Assembly: GCF_006861825.1 (NCBI RefSeq)
Contig: NZ_VDGI01000002.1
Coordinates: 190,716-254,715, forward strand
Length of the DNA stretch: 64,000 nucleotides
From: Psychrobacillus vulpis
Lineage (GTDB): Bacteria; Bacillota; Bacilli; Bacillales_A; Planococcaceae
Direction of reading: 5' to 3'
Shown: piece by piece, positions 53,040 through 61,776 of the stretch
Layout of the letters: each line of letters begins with the position of its first letter
Numbering within the stretch: position 1 is the first letter of the stretch
Notes under the pieces: model-generated
What the model saw: the letters and a program-made list of their open reading frames with translations, nothing else
What the model was told of the DNA's origin: nothing
The model's database searches: none
Position numbers and translations under genes: made by a program

Positions 53040-53912
53040 ATGTCCTATAATTCATCTATGTACAAAAAACTAGAAAGAGTTATTGTGAAGCATCCAAACG
53101 AAGCTTTTATTAGTCAAGAACATCTTGCAGAAGCATGGAAAACTTACAATTACTTAGAGCAACCAAATTTTGAAGAGGCTCTTCGTGAATATAAACAATT
53201 CATCGAAATTCTAGAAAAACATGTTCCTCAAATTGATTATTTACCTGCCTCAGACAAAGTAGGTTTGGATTCAATTTACGCACATGATCCAGTGAAGTTT
53301 ACACCTGCTGGAGCAATAATTTTGAAATCAGGCAAAAAGCTAAGACAGCCTGAAGCAGAAGTTTATAAAGAATTTTTAATAGAAAAAGGGATTCCTATTG
53401 TTGGAGAGTTAACTGGCGATGCTGTATGTGACGGTGGGGATATTGTTTGGTTAGATGATAAAACGTTTGTAGTTGGTCGCGGATACCGTACAAATGATGA
53501 AGCAATTCGTCAATTAAAAGAAATGACAGCATCATTTGTAGATGAATTTATCGTTGTACAGCTTCCACATGATCTAGGAGAAGCGGAATGCTTGCATCTA
53601 ATGTCTTTCATCAGCATGGTAGATAAAGATTTGGCAGCAGTACATTCTCCATTAATGCCTGTATTTTTCCGTCAGTTACTGATTGAGCGTGGCATTCAAT
53701 TAGTGGAAGTACCAAAAGCAGAATACGATAATCTTGGTTGTAATGTTCTAGCGTTAGCACCACGTGTGTGTGTAATGGTAGAAGGTAATGAATCTACAAA
53801 ACAACAACTGTTAGATGCAGGAGCTACAGTTTATGAATACAAAGGACGCGAAATCAGTGTATTAGGAACTGGCGGTCCAACATGTCTAACAAGTCCTGTA
53901 ATAAGAGATTAA
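53040..53912 (+). CDS. amidinotransferase/DDAH-superfamily enzyme
   Basis: About 290 residues from the ATG at 53040 (AAGGAG eight bases upstream; the ATG at 53019 lies in the operator). It has the five-bladed propeller fold of arginine-modifying enzymes. Recognisable points are SIYAHDPVKF (substrate Asp region, about 85), CDGGDIVW (about 133), the catalytic His in GEAECLHLMSF (about 183), and the nucleophile Cys in GGPTCLTSP (about 282). It should hydrolyse or transfer the amidino group of arginine or a methylated arginine. A second, distinct family member follows within 15 bases, so the two probably act on different compounds or in sequence. Confidence 0.85.
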   Translation: MSYNSSMYKKLERVIVKHPNEAFISQEHLAEAWKTYNYLEQPNFEEALREYKQFIEILEKHVPQIDYLPASDKVGLDSIYAHDPVKFTPAGAIILKSGKKLRQPEAEVYKEFLIEKGIPIVGELTGDAVCDGGDIVWLDDKTFVVGRGYRTNDEAIRQLKEMTASFVDEFIVVQLPHDLGEAECLHLMSFISMVDKDLAAVHSPLMPVFFRQLLIERGIQLVEVPKAEYDNLGCNVLALAPRVCVMVEGNESTKQQLLDAGATVYEYKGREISVLGTGGPTCLTSPVIRD

Positions 53913-53927
53913 TAGGGGGAAAATAAA

Positions 53928-54695
53928 ATGAGTCAATTTAAAAATGTTATCGCAAAAACACCTGGAAAAAGTTATGTAGAAGGATTAACAACATCTGATC
54001 TTGGAAAACCAGATTATGAAAAACTATTAGTTCAGCATGAAGCTTATGTAGAAACATTGAAAAAGTGTGGAGTAGAAGTAACACTTCTTTCTGCAAGTGA
54101 GGAATTTCCAGATTCAACGTTTGTAGAAGATGCTGCAGTACTTACAACTGAGTTTGCTGTTGTTACGAATCCTGGTGCGGAATCTCGTAATGGAGAGATT
54201 GTTGAAATTGAAAGCGTTTTAAAAGACTTCTATAAGAAGTTTCATTATATAAAATCACCTGGAACACTTGATGGTGGGGATATTCTACAAGCAGATAATC
54301 GTTTTTATATCGGAATTTCTGAACGTACGAATGAAGAAGGGGCTCGCCAGTTAAAAGAAATTCTAGAGGGTGAAGGATTTGAAGCAACAATCATACCTCT
54401 AAAAAAATTCTTCCATTTGAAAACGGGTATCGCTTATTTAGGGAATAACAAAATGGTCGTTGCAGGCGAATTTGTGGATCATCCAGCATTTGATTCATAC
54501 GAAAAAATCGTTATTAGCAGTGAAGATGAATACTCTGCAAACTGCATTCGCGTGAATGATTATGTAATTATCCCAGAGGGGTATAGCGAAACGAAACGCA
54601 AAATTAATGAGGCTGGATATGAAACAATTGAACTAGATATGTCTGAGGTTCGTAAACAAGATGGTGGTTTAAGCTGTTTATCTTTGAGATTTTAG
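53928..54695 (+). CDS. ddaH: dimethylarginine dimethylaminohydrolase-like enzyme
   Basis: A 255-residue DDAH-type protein. DSTFVEDAAVLTTEFAVVTN (about 64-83), GTLDGGDIL (about 115-123), the catalytic His in KFFHLKTG (about 163), and the nucleophile Cys in DGGLSCLSLRF at the very C-terminus (about 249) match this family. DDAH cuts methylated arginines to citrulline and methylamines. The size fits bacterial DDAH. It is the second gene of an IclR-controlled operon with an amino acid permease and a RocB-like protein. Confidence 0.87.
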   Translation: MSQFKNVIAKTPGKSYVEGLTTSDLGKPDYEKLLVQHEAYVETLKKCGVEVTLLSASEEFPDSTFVEDAAVLTTEFAVVTNPGAESRNGEIVEIESVLKDFYKKFHYIKSPGTLDGGDILQADNRFYIGISERTNEEGARQLKEILEGEGFEATIIPLKKFFHLKTGIAYLGNNKMVVAGEFVDHPAFDSYEKIVISSEDEYSANCIRVNDYVIIPEGYSETKRKINEAGYETIELDMSEVRKQDGGLSCLSLRF

Positions 54696-54720
54696 TTAAA
54701 TAGATAGGGGGAGGGATGTT

Positions 54721-56142
54721 ATGTCTAATATTGGGGATCCATCACAACAAAATCTTTTAAATCGCTCTATGAAAAGCCGTCATTTGTTGATGCTTTCTCT
54801 TGGAGGAGTAATTGGGACGGGGTTATTTTTAAATGCAGGGTATACAATTAATCAAGCAGGTCCGGGGGGGGCTATACTTGGTTACTTGTTCGGTGGTTTA
54901 ATCTTATATATGGTTATGGTTTGTCTAGGTGAGCTTGCTGTTTATATGCCAGTAACTGGCTCTTTCCAAACATATGCAACACGCTTTATTAGTCCATCTG
55001 CTGGGTTTTCACTAGGATGGATGTATTTTGTAGGATCGGCTGCTACAGCGGGTGTAGAATTTACAGCAGCTGGAATACTTATGAAACATTGGTTCCCAGA
55101 TGTTCCAGTCTGGATTTGGTGTGCTATTTTCATGGTAGTATTATTTGCTCTGAATGCGCTTACAACAAAAGCATTTGCTGAAGCGGAATTTTGGCTTGCG
55201 GGTATTAAAGTAGTTGCGGTAGTTCTGTTTATTATCATTGGTGTTGCAGTAATTTTCGGTATTATTCCACTGGAAGAGAGAGCTACACCATTTGTTACTA
55301 ATTTAGCACCTTCAGGACTGTTCCCAGCTGGAATTGCTATTGTTTTTGTAACAATGATGAACGTAATATTCTCCTATCAAGGATCTGAGTTAGTAGGTAT
55401 TGCTGCTGGAGAAACAGAAAATCCAGAAAAGAATATTCCAAAAGCGATTCGAACAATTCTTATTAGAATCGTCGTGTTTTATATTGCTTCAATTATCGTA
55501 TTATCTGCTATTTTTCCAGCATCTGAACTTGGGCTACTCGAAAGTCCTTTCGTTACATTGATGAATTTAGCTGGCATACCATTTGCAGGTGACATTATGA
55601 ACTTTGTTATTTTAACTGCCATTTTGTCGGTAGGTAATTCATGTTTATATGCTGCAACACGTTTGCTGTGGTCAATGGCTAAAGAAGGAATGGCACCAAA
55701 AGTATTTGGTCGACTTTCTAAACGAAAAGTTCCACTAGCAGCATTAATATTCACGATGGCATTCTCTTTATTGTCATTATTGACAAGTGTAATGGAAGCG
55801 GACACAGTGTTTGTATTATTAATGTCGATAGCAGGAATTTCTGTCACTATTTCTTGGATGGGGATTGCGACATCACAATTAATGTTCCGTCGCCATTATA
55901 TAAAGAATGGTGGTAAATTGGAGGACTTAGGTTATAAAGTTCGATTCTACCCGTTCGTTCCGATTTTCTGTATCGCGTTTTGTTTATTGATATTAGTGTT
56001 TTTAGCGTTCGATCCTACACAACGAGTTGGGCTTTATTATGGGGTAGGCTTTTTCGTAGCTTGTATGCTATTCTATAAATTGAAATTAAGTAAGAAGGAT
56101 AAAGCAGCTACAGCAAATAGTAAGGTTGCCTCTGAACAATAA
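54721..56142 (+). CDS. APC-family amino acid permease
   Basis: A 473-residue transporter with 12 predicted helices. The N-terminus has SRHLLMLSLGGVIGTGLFLNAGYTI, the substrate-binding first helix of amino acid permeases of the RocE/GABA-permease branch; YQGSELVGIAAGETENPEKN (about residues 218-237) is the family signature. It probably imports arginine or a methylated or otherwise modified arginine, given its operon. GGGGGAGGG lies upstream of the ATG at good spacing. Its C-terminal part is normal. Confidence 0.88.
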   Translation: MSNIGDPSQQNLLNRSMKSRHLLMLSLGGVIGTGLFLNAGYTINQAGPGGAILGYLFGGLILYMVMVCLGELAVYMPVTGSFQTYATRFISPSAGFSLGWMYFVGSAATAGVEFTAAGILMKHWFPDVPVWIWCAIFMVVLFALNALTTKAFAEAEFWLAGIKVVAVVLFIIIGVAVIFGIIPLEERATPFVTNLAPSGLFPAGIAIVFVTMMNVIFSYQGSELVGIAAGETENPEKNIPKAIRTILIRIVVFYIASIIVLSAIFPASELGLLESPFVTLMNLAGIPFAGDIMNFVILTAILSVGNSCLYAATRLLWSMAKEGMAPKVFGRLSKRKVPLAALIFTMAFSLLSLLTSVMEADTVFVLLMSIAGISVTISWMGIATSQLMFRRHYIKNGGKLEDLGYKVRFYPFVPIFCIAFCLLILVFLAFDPTQRVGLYYGVGFFVACMLFYKLKLSKKDKAATANSKVASEQ

Positions 56143-56174
56143 TAACTATTTGTTCAGAATATTCATAATAATTT

Positions 56175-56195
56175 TGGTGCCTGGCACTAGTAACA
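56175..56195. repeat. dispersed palindrome, copy 11 (partly decayed)
   Basis: TGGTGCC-T-GGCACTAGTAACA; one arm carries a C-to-T change. It lies inside the operon, between the permease and RocB-like genes, just before the latter's ribosome site. Confidence 0.8.
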
Positions 56196-56210
56196 AAGGA
56201 GATATATAAG

Positions 56211-57809
56211 ATGAGTCAATTATTGTGGAGTACGCCAGAATCGCTTCGAAATTTGTTATGTGAAATTGTTAGTTGGGATAGTATTACGTTAACGGAAGGT
56301 GAACGTGCTTTTGCTCCGAAAGTGGCTGATAAATTAAGAGAATTGGATTATTTCCGTGAGAATCCATCCCATTTAGAGCTACATGATGCAGGTCTAGGTA
56401 GACATGCTGTGACAGCATTGTATAAACACCCAGAAGCAACAGAAACGGTAGTATTAATTAGCCATTTTGATACAGTTCAGACGGAGGAGTATGGTGTACT
56501 AGAGCCACTAGCTTACTTTCCAGAAGAACTAACGAAAAAGCTATTAGAACATAAAGAAGATCTTCCAGAATCTGCGCGTATTGACTTGGAAACAGGGAAA
56601 TATTTATTTGGTCGTGGCACAATGGACATGAAAATGGGACTTGCTCTTCATATGCAATTGATTGAAAAGGCGAGCACGGAGCATTGGCCGATTAATTTAA
56701 TTTTAACGACTGTTCCAGATGAAGAAGTGAACTCAGCAGGAATGCGTGCAGCAGTTACCGAGCTTGTACGAATTCGTGAAGAGCATGGATTAACTTATAA
56801 GCTTTATTTAAATAGTGAACCATGTTTCTCCCAAAAACCTAATGATATTGCAGAGTATATTTATTCTGGAACGATTGGAAAAATTATGCCTGCAGCATTA
56901 TTTTATGGGAAAGAGACGCATGTTGGTGAGCCAATGAAAGGTATGACTGCGAACTACATCGCATCCTATTTGACTCAGCGTATGGAATGGAATCCTTTAT
57001 TCCGAGAGACAGATTTAGGAGAAAGCACACCACTTCCGGTTTCATTGCAACAAAAAGATTTGAAAATGTCTTATTCGACCCAAACTCCATACCGTGCAGT
57101 GGCACTTTACAACGTATTTTTACTGAAACGTACTGCATCAGAAGTGATGGATTTGTTCGAACAAGTTGCAGTGGAAGCAATGGACGTTTTGAACGAAAAC
57201 TATAAAGTCATTTGCGAGCGTGAGAAGGTGTCAGGTGTAGGAGAAGTGAAGGTTCTACGCTATGAACAGCTTTTAGCACATGCAATTCAAAAATTAGGTA
57301 CTGCAGAAGTAGAGCGTTTGAAAAACGAAGCTCTTCAAAATGATGAATGGGACGATCGCGAGAAATCACTTCGTATTGTCGATAACCTAATGATTCAATG
57401 TCAAGAGCTTGCACCTGCAACAGTTCTATTATTCGCACCACCATATTATCCAGCTGTAAATACGTCAGACGATCCACTAGTAATTGAATTGGTGGAACTA
57501 ATGCAAAAATCGGCTGAAACATTTAATAATAAAGTAGATCAAATCCATTACTTCAATGGTATTTGTGATTTGAGCTATGTTAACTATACAGACGACTCAA
57601 ATGGTTGGGCTGCTTTCGAAAGTAACACTCCAGTATGGGGAGACACATATAGCATCCCATTCGAAGACATGGCTCAACTGAAAGGGCCAGTGTTGAACGT
57701 AGGTCCATTTGGTAAAGATGCACACCAAAGAACAGAGCGTCTACACGTAGATAGCGCATTTGTTGAAATGCCTGTCATGTTGGAAACTCTTATTAAAAGC
57801 CTATACTAA
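56211..57809 (+). CDS. rocB: RocB-like M20-family arginine-catabolism protein
   Basis: A 532-residue member of the M20 peptidase family closely resembling Bacillus RocB in order of motifs: LISHFDTVQT (metal ligands, about 85), FGRGTMDMKMGLALH (about 133), TVPDEEVNSAGMRA (about 168), and FFNGICDLSY-type segment near 448. RocB belongs to the arginine/ornithine degradation operon in Bacillus subtilis, where its biochemical step is not established. Here it sits with two amidinohydrolase-like enzymes and a permease, not with rocA or rocD. AAAGGAG precedes the ATG. It ends the operon. Confidence 0.85.
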   Translation: MSQLLWSTPESLRNLLCEIVSWDSITLTEGERAFAPKVADKLRELDYFRENPSHLELHDAGLGRHAVTALYKHPEATETVVLISHFDTVQTEEYGVLEPLAYFPEELTKKLLEHKEDLPESARIDLETGKYLFGRGTMDMKMGLALHMQLIEKASTEHWPINLILTTVPDEEVNSAGMRAAVTELVRIREEHGLTYKLYLNSEPCFSQKPNDIAEYIYSGTIGKIMPAALFYGKETHVGEPMKGMTANYIASYLTQRMEWNPLFRETDLGESTPLPVSLQQKDLKMSYSTQTPYRAVALYNVFLLKRTASEVMDLFEQVAVEAMDVLNENYKVICEREKVSGVGEVKVLRYEQLLAHAIQKLGTAEVERLKNEALQNDEWDDREKSLRIVDNLMIQCQELAPATVLLFAPPYYPAVNTSDDPLVIELVELMQKSAETFNNKVDQIHYFNGICDLSYVNYTDDSNGWAAFESNTPVWGDTYSIPFEDMAQLKGPVLNVGPFGKDAHQRTERLHVDSAFVEMPVMLETLIKSLY

Positions 57810-57812
57810 TAG

Positions 57813-57851
57813 AAAAAGTGACTCCATTCATGTCAATGGAGTCACTTTTTT
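57813..57851. terminator. strong terminator of the arginine-derivative operon
   Basis: AAAAAGTGACTCCATT and AATGGAGTCACTTTTT form a 16-bp perfect stem; it can act for both strands. Confidence 0.95.
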
Positions 57852-57878
57852 AACGCTTTTTTTGGTTTGTTACGGAAA

Positions 57879-57905
57879 TGTTACTGGTGCCTGGCACCAG
57901 TAACA
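57879..57905. repeat. dispersed palindrome, copy 12
   Basis: Perfect 27-nt TGTTACTGGTGCC-T-GGCACCAGTAACA, with extra CGTAACATT repeats next to it (to about 57930). Confidence 0.9.
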
Positions 57906-57930
57906 TTCACCCGTAACATTCTTGTAACAC

Positions 57931-59040
57931 TTATTGGATGAGGAAGGATTCTGTTGTTAGTTCTTTTAGTTTTTTCTCGTCTACTTCGATTCCTAAGCCT
58001 GGTGCTTCAGAGAGATAGACATAGGGAATTTCAAAGTTGAGCTTAGCTATATCGTCACTAAACATTAAAGGTCCAACAAGTTCATTGCTATGAATGGATT
58101 TTTTCGCTAATGCTAAGTGTAGCCCAGCAGCAGAGGCAACTGCAGATTCAACCATGGAACCGATTTGGCAGTCGATGCCGCCAAGCTCTGCTTGATGTAC
58201 TAATTGTGACGCTGGGTATAAGCCCCCACACTTCATTAGCTTAATGTTTATTTTATCTGCAGCTCGTTTAACAATTACCTCTTTTAATTCTTTTGTACCA
58301 TGCAGACCTTCATCAATCATGACTGGAATTGACGTTTTTTGTTTCACTTCTAGTAGTGCATCGATATCACTAGCAACTACTGGCTGTTCAATCAATTCGA
58401 TTTCACAAGCTTTAATTCGATCGAGCACGTACATCGTATTGCTGCTATTAACCCAGCCTTGATTCGCATCGACTTTGATCGGTATGCCCGAACCAACAGC
58501 TGCACGTACGGCACAAATACGTTCGAAATCTAACTCCTTATTTGTTCCAACTTTAAGCTTTAACGACGTATATCCGTTCGCTAATGCCGTTTTAGCTTCT
58601 TCAGCCATTTCTTCTGGCGTTAAGATACTTATCACTTTAGGAACCTCTAACTTCTCATGGTATTGCCCACCTAATAAGTTATACACGGGCTGACCAGTTG
58701 CTTTCCCCATAATGTCATAGCACGCAATATCAATAGCTGCTTTAGCAGAAGGTACGTCTAGTACGATTTGATTCATTTTGTCATGCATTTTTTCTATTTG
58801 GAATGGGTTATAACCAATCAAAGAAGGGGCAAGTGTCTTCGTCAAAACCGCATACGTGCTTTCCCATGTTTCTCCTGTTACATGTTCGTCCGGTGTTGCT
58901 TCTCCAAACCCAATAATTCCATTATCAGTTTCCATTTTTACAATAATCGATGGCATATCCATATACGTGTGATAGCTAATAATAAATGGGGTGATAAAAG
59001 GAAGTCGAATAGCAAACACTTCAATCGATTTAATTTTCAT
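57931..59040 (-). CDS. enolase-superfamily (mandelate racemase/MLE type) enzyme
   Basis: About 369 residues from the ATG at 59040 (GGAGG eight bases upstream; overlaps the preceding gene). Metal and catalytic motifs: LKLKVG (KxK, about 160), VDANQGW (about 190), IEQP (about 218), DEGLHG (about 242) and INIKLMKCGG (second Lys, about 265). These give the two-base mechanism of racemases and epimerases. Fold and N-terminal GETWEST resemble Ala-Glu epimerase relatives. The D-x-D motif that dipeptide epimerases use to hold the substrate amino group is not found after VESAVASAAG; the sequence reads NELVGPLMFSDD. The substrate is therefore uncertain. The gene is coupled to the amidohydrolase gene before it. 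Confidence 0.85.
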   Translation of the reverse strand: MKIKSIEVFAIRLPFITPFIISYHTYMDMPSIIVKMETDNGIIGFGEATPDEHVTGETWESTYAVLTKTLAPSLIGYNPFQIEKMHDKMNQIVLDVPSAKAAIDIACYDIMGKATGQPVYNLLGGQYHEKLEVPKVISILTPEEMAEEAKTALANGYTSLKLKVGTNKELDFERICAVRAAVGSGIPIKVDANQGWVNSSNTMYVLDRIKACEIELIEQPVVASDIDALLEVKQKTSIPVMIDEGLHGTKELKEVIVKRAADKINIKLMKCGGLYPASQLVHQAELGGIDCQIGSMVESAVASAAGLHLALAKKSIHSNELVGPLMFSDDIAKLNFEIPYVYLSEAPGLGIEVDEKKLKELTTESFLIQ

Positions 59041-60199
59041 CCTCATTACCTCCTCTTAAATAATTCAGCACACCAGTTGTAAATAACTCAACTCCAACAG
59101 GCAGCATATCTTCATCAATATCAAATTTTGGATGATGATGACCGTAAGGAGTATCTTCCTTACCAACTCCTATAAAGGTAAAAGAAGCTGGGATTTCATG
59201 CGAGTAATAGGAAAAGTCTTCACTACCTAAAATAGGGTCGATTTCGACAACTTTTTCTTCTCCAAAAAGAGAGATAGCTGTTTTTTGAATAAAAGCAGTT
59301 AACGCTTTGTCATTTAACACAGGTGGATCACCGTGAATATAATCAAGCTCATACGTAGCTCCAAAAGATTTACAAACGCCTGCAATAATATCTTCTATTC
59401 TTTTTTCAATAAGCAAGGAAGTATCTTTATTGAAATATCGAACTGTACCTGATGCAAATGCAGTATCCGGTATTACATTATAGCTTGTCCCTGAATGTAA
59501 CTCTCCGATACTAATAACTGCTTGATCAATTGCTTTAATGCTGCGACTTACAATCGTGTGGAGTTGAGTAATAATTTGCGAGATGACAAGCGTTGGATCT
59601 ATCGTTTCTTCAGGCATCGATCCATGACCGCCTTTTCCAAAAATGCGAATGATAAATCGGTCGGCACCTGCCATAGTAGGTCCTTGTCGAACGCCTATTA
59701 ATCCGGATTTTAATGGTTGCCATAAATGATATCCAAAAATTGCTTCGATATTGTTTAATCCGTTTGCGCCAACGATCTCTACTGCACCACCAGGAACCTC
59801 TTCTTCGGCATGTTGGAATAATAGATGAATAGTGCCGTGTATTGCTGATTTATTTGAAACTAGTAATCTAGCAATACCTAAAAGAATAGACATGTGTCCA
59901 TCGTGCCCACAGGCGTGCATAACACCATTGTTTACAGAACTGAATGGAAGCCCTGTTTCTTCTAGTATTGGAAGCGCGTCCATATCAGAACGTATTGCTA
60001 CAGTTTTACCAGGATGATCTCCTTTAATGATTCCGATGACGTCTTTACCAGTAATAGAATACGTTTCTATTCCTAAACCATGAAGCTGACTTGTAATATA
60101 AGTTTTTGTTTCTTTCTCTTGATGTGAAAGTTCTGGATGCGTGTGTAAATAGCGACGTTGTTCGATAATCCATTCTGTTAAATTAGTATCAGGTTTCAT
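59030..60199 (-). CDS. M20-family amidohydrolase
   Basis: About 389 residues from the ATG at 60199 (AAAGGA upstream; the open frame is six codons longer). Typical N-acyl-amino-acid amidohydrolase/hippurate hydrolase: RSDMDALPI (about 66-74), HACGHDGHMS (about 96-105), QHAEEEVPGG (about 129-138), FGKGGHGSMPEE (about 184) and LGSEDFSYY (about 345). These residues bind two metal ions. It should cleave an acyl or peptide amide bond in the cytoplasm. Its end overlaps the start of the racemase-type gene by 11 bases, so translation is coupled. Confidence 0.9.
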   Translation of the reverse strand: MKPDTNLTEWIIEQRRYLHTHPELSHQEKETKTYITSQLHGLGIETYSITGKDVIGIIKGDHPGKTVAIRSDMDALPILEETGLPFSSVNNGVMHACGHDGHMSILLGIARLLVSNKSAIHGTIHLLFQHAEEEVPGGAVEIVGANGLNNIEAIFGYHLWQPLKSGLIGVRQGPTMAGADRFIIRIFGKGGHGSMPEETIDPTLVISQIITQLHTIVSRSIKAIDQAVISIGELHSGTSYNVIPDTAFASGTVRYFNKDTSLLIEKRIEDIIAGVCKSFGATYELDYIHGDPPVLNDKALTAFIQKTAISLFGEEKVVEIDPILGSEDFSYYSHEIPASFTFIGVGKEDTPYGHHHPKFDIDEDMLPVGVELFTTGVLNYLRGGNEDEN

Positions 60200-60235
60200 T
60201 GCTTCATTTCCTTTCAAAAAACTAATAGACTATTA

Positions 60236-61645
60236 TTAAGAAAATCCTATATAGTGTGCGATTGTAACGAAAATTGCACCTAACGCATAGTGGATAATAA
60301 TAAGTGGTAAAATCCATTTTACCCATTTCACCCAAGAAATTCTTGCGAGTGCGAGACCTGCCATGAAATACCCGGATGTTGGAGTGAAAATATTAGATAT
60401 TCCATCTCCAAACTGGAAGGCAAGTACTGCTGTCTGACGAGTAACCCCTACAAGATCAGAAAGTGGTGCCATAATTGGCATTGTCAGAGCAGCCTGTCCG
60501 CTACCAGATGGAATAATGTAGTTTAGTAAACATTGAACGATATACATCCCAAAAGCTGCAAAACCGGATGGCATTTCTCCAATAACAGAAGAGAATCCGT
60601 AAAGAATTGTATCCATAATTTTACCGTCTTGAAGTACGACTAGAATCGCGTTTGCTACCCCAACTACAAGTGCTCCCATAACAAGTACACGGCAGCCTTC
60701 AATAAAGGACTCGGAAATTTGGGTGAAATTCATTTTCCCAGTTAATCCAATTAGAATCCCCATTAATAGAAATAACCCGGCAATTTCTGATAAATACCAG
60801 CCTAACTTAATAACACCGAATGCAAGTGTAACAAGTGTTGCAAGCAAAATAGTGAAGATGAATTTGTGACGACCAGTAAGCGTTAATATTGTTTCAGGTA
60901 TTTTGAAACTGTCACTGCTTACTTCATTATAAAGTAAGCTTTTTGTAGGATCTTTCTTAATTTTCCTAGCATATCGCATAACGTACCAAATACTAACTGA
61001 TAGAAAAATAACAAAGAATATAATTCGTAAATAAAGACCTGAGAACAAAGGAATTTCTGCAATACCTTGTGCAACACCTACCGTAAAAGGATTCATAAAT
61101 GCTGCAGTAAATCCTGCGGATGTTCCAAGAAGGACTACCGCTGCTCCAACCATGGAGTCATATCCTATTAAAAGCATCAAAGGTACTAAAATCGTAATAT
61201 ATGGAATTGTTTCTTCTGCTAAACCAAGCATAGCACCAGATAAACCAAAAAACGTCATCAGAATAGGTATTATTAAGATTTCTTTCCCCTTCATTTTTTG
61301 AGAAATAGAACCAACTGCCGCCTCAATAGCACCAGTTGCTTGTAATATCCCAAAAGAACCCCCAACTATGAAAATATAGAAAATAATACTTGCTGAATTT
61401 ACCATTCCTTTATGAACTGCTTGGAAAATGGACCAAAAGCCTGCTGGTGTAGACTCTGCTTCTTGGTAAGTATCAGCTACGACAATTGTTCTTCCTGCAT
61501 CGTCCACCATTCGCTCGTATTCCCCTGCTGGAAATATGTAAGTTGAAATTGCTGCAACAATAATAAGTGAAAACAATATGACATACACATGTGGAATAGA
61601 AAATTTCCCCTTCTTTTTTTGCTCATGAACATTTGTTGCTCCCAT
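60236..61645 (-). CDS. YfcC-family (DcuC-like) transporter
   Basis: A 469-residue membrane transporter. After a basic N-terminus, IPHVYVILFSLIIVAAISTY and YIFPAGEYERM are the family's first helix and loop. About 11-12 helices follow, including VVLLGTSAGFTAAFMNPFTVG (binding hairpin) and the matching C-terminal SGSGQAALTMPIMAPLSDLVG. The family resembles C4-dicarboxylate and arginine/ornithine carriers; substrates in most bacteria are unknown. It is the first gene of the operon with the amidohydrolase and the racemase-type enzyme, so it probably imports their substrate, perhaps an acylated amino acid or peptide. AGAGGGG precedes the ATG. Confidence 0.87.
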   Translation of the reverse strand: MGATNVHEQKKKGKFSIPHVYVILFSLIIVAAISTYIFPAGEYERMVDDAGRTIVVADTYQEAESTPAGFWSIFQAVHKGMVNSASIIFYIFIVGGSFGILQATGAIEAAVGSISQKMKGKEILIIPILMTFFGLSGAMLGLAEETIPYITILVPLMLLIGYDSMVGAAVVLLGTSAGFTAAFMNPFTVGVAQGIAEIPLFSGLYLRIIFFVIFLSVSIWYVMRYARKIKKDPTKSLLYNEVSSDSFKIPETILTLTGRHKFIFTILLATLVTLAFGVIKLGWYLSEIAGLFLLMGILIGLTGKMNFTQISESFIEGCRVLVMGALVVGVANAILVVLQDGKIMDTILYGFSSVIGEMPSGFAAFGMYIVQCLLNYIIPSGSGQAALTMPIMAPLSDLVGVTRQTAVLAFQFGDGISNIFTPTSGYFMAGLALARISWVKWVKWILPLIIIHYALGAIFVTIAHYIGFS

Positions 61646-61662
61646 TTATTTTTCCCCTCTCT

Positions 61663-61701
61663 ATTAACGTTCGGTATATGGTCGTTAATTCGTTCATTAT
61701 A
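61663..61701 (-). promoter_or_regulatory. promoter -10 and palindromic operator of the YfcC operon
   Basis: On the minus strand TATAAT (61701-61696) is followed directly by a palindrome with 7-bp arms ATTAACG and CGTTAAT around 13 bases (61663-61689). No good -35 is seen 17 bases upstream, so an activator or this palindrome may control it. The neighbouring regulator gene is the obvious candidate protein. Confidence 0.6.
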
Positions 61702-61776
61702 CTTAAAGGGGAATTGAGAAGTCGATGAGTTTTTTGATAATTTGTAATTGACAATAAAATGAATGCTGTATACATT

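Noticed and set aside
57931-59040. Firm call as L-Ala-D/L-Glu epimerase
   Set aside because: The D-x-D substrate motif of dipeptide epimerases was not found, so only the superfamily is stated.
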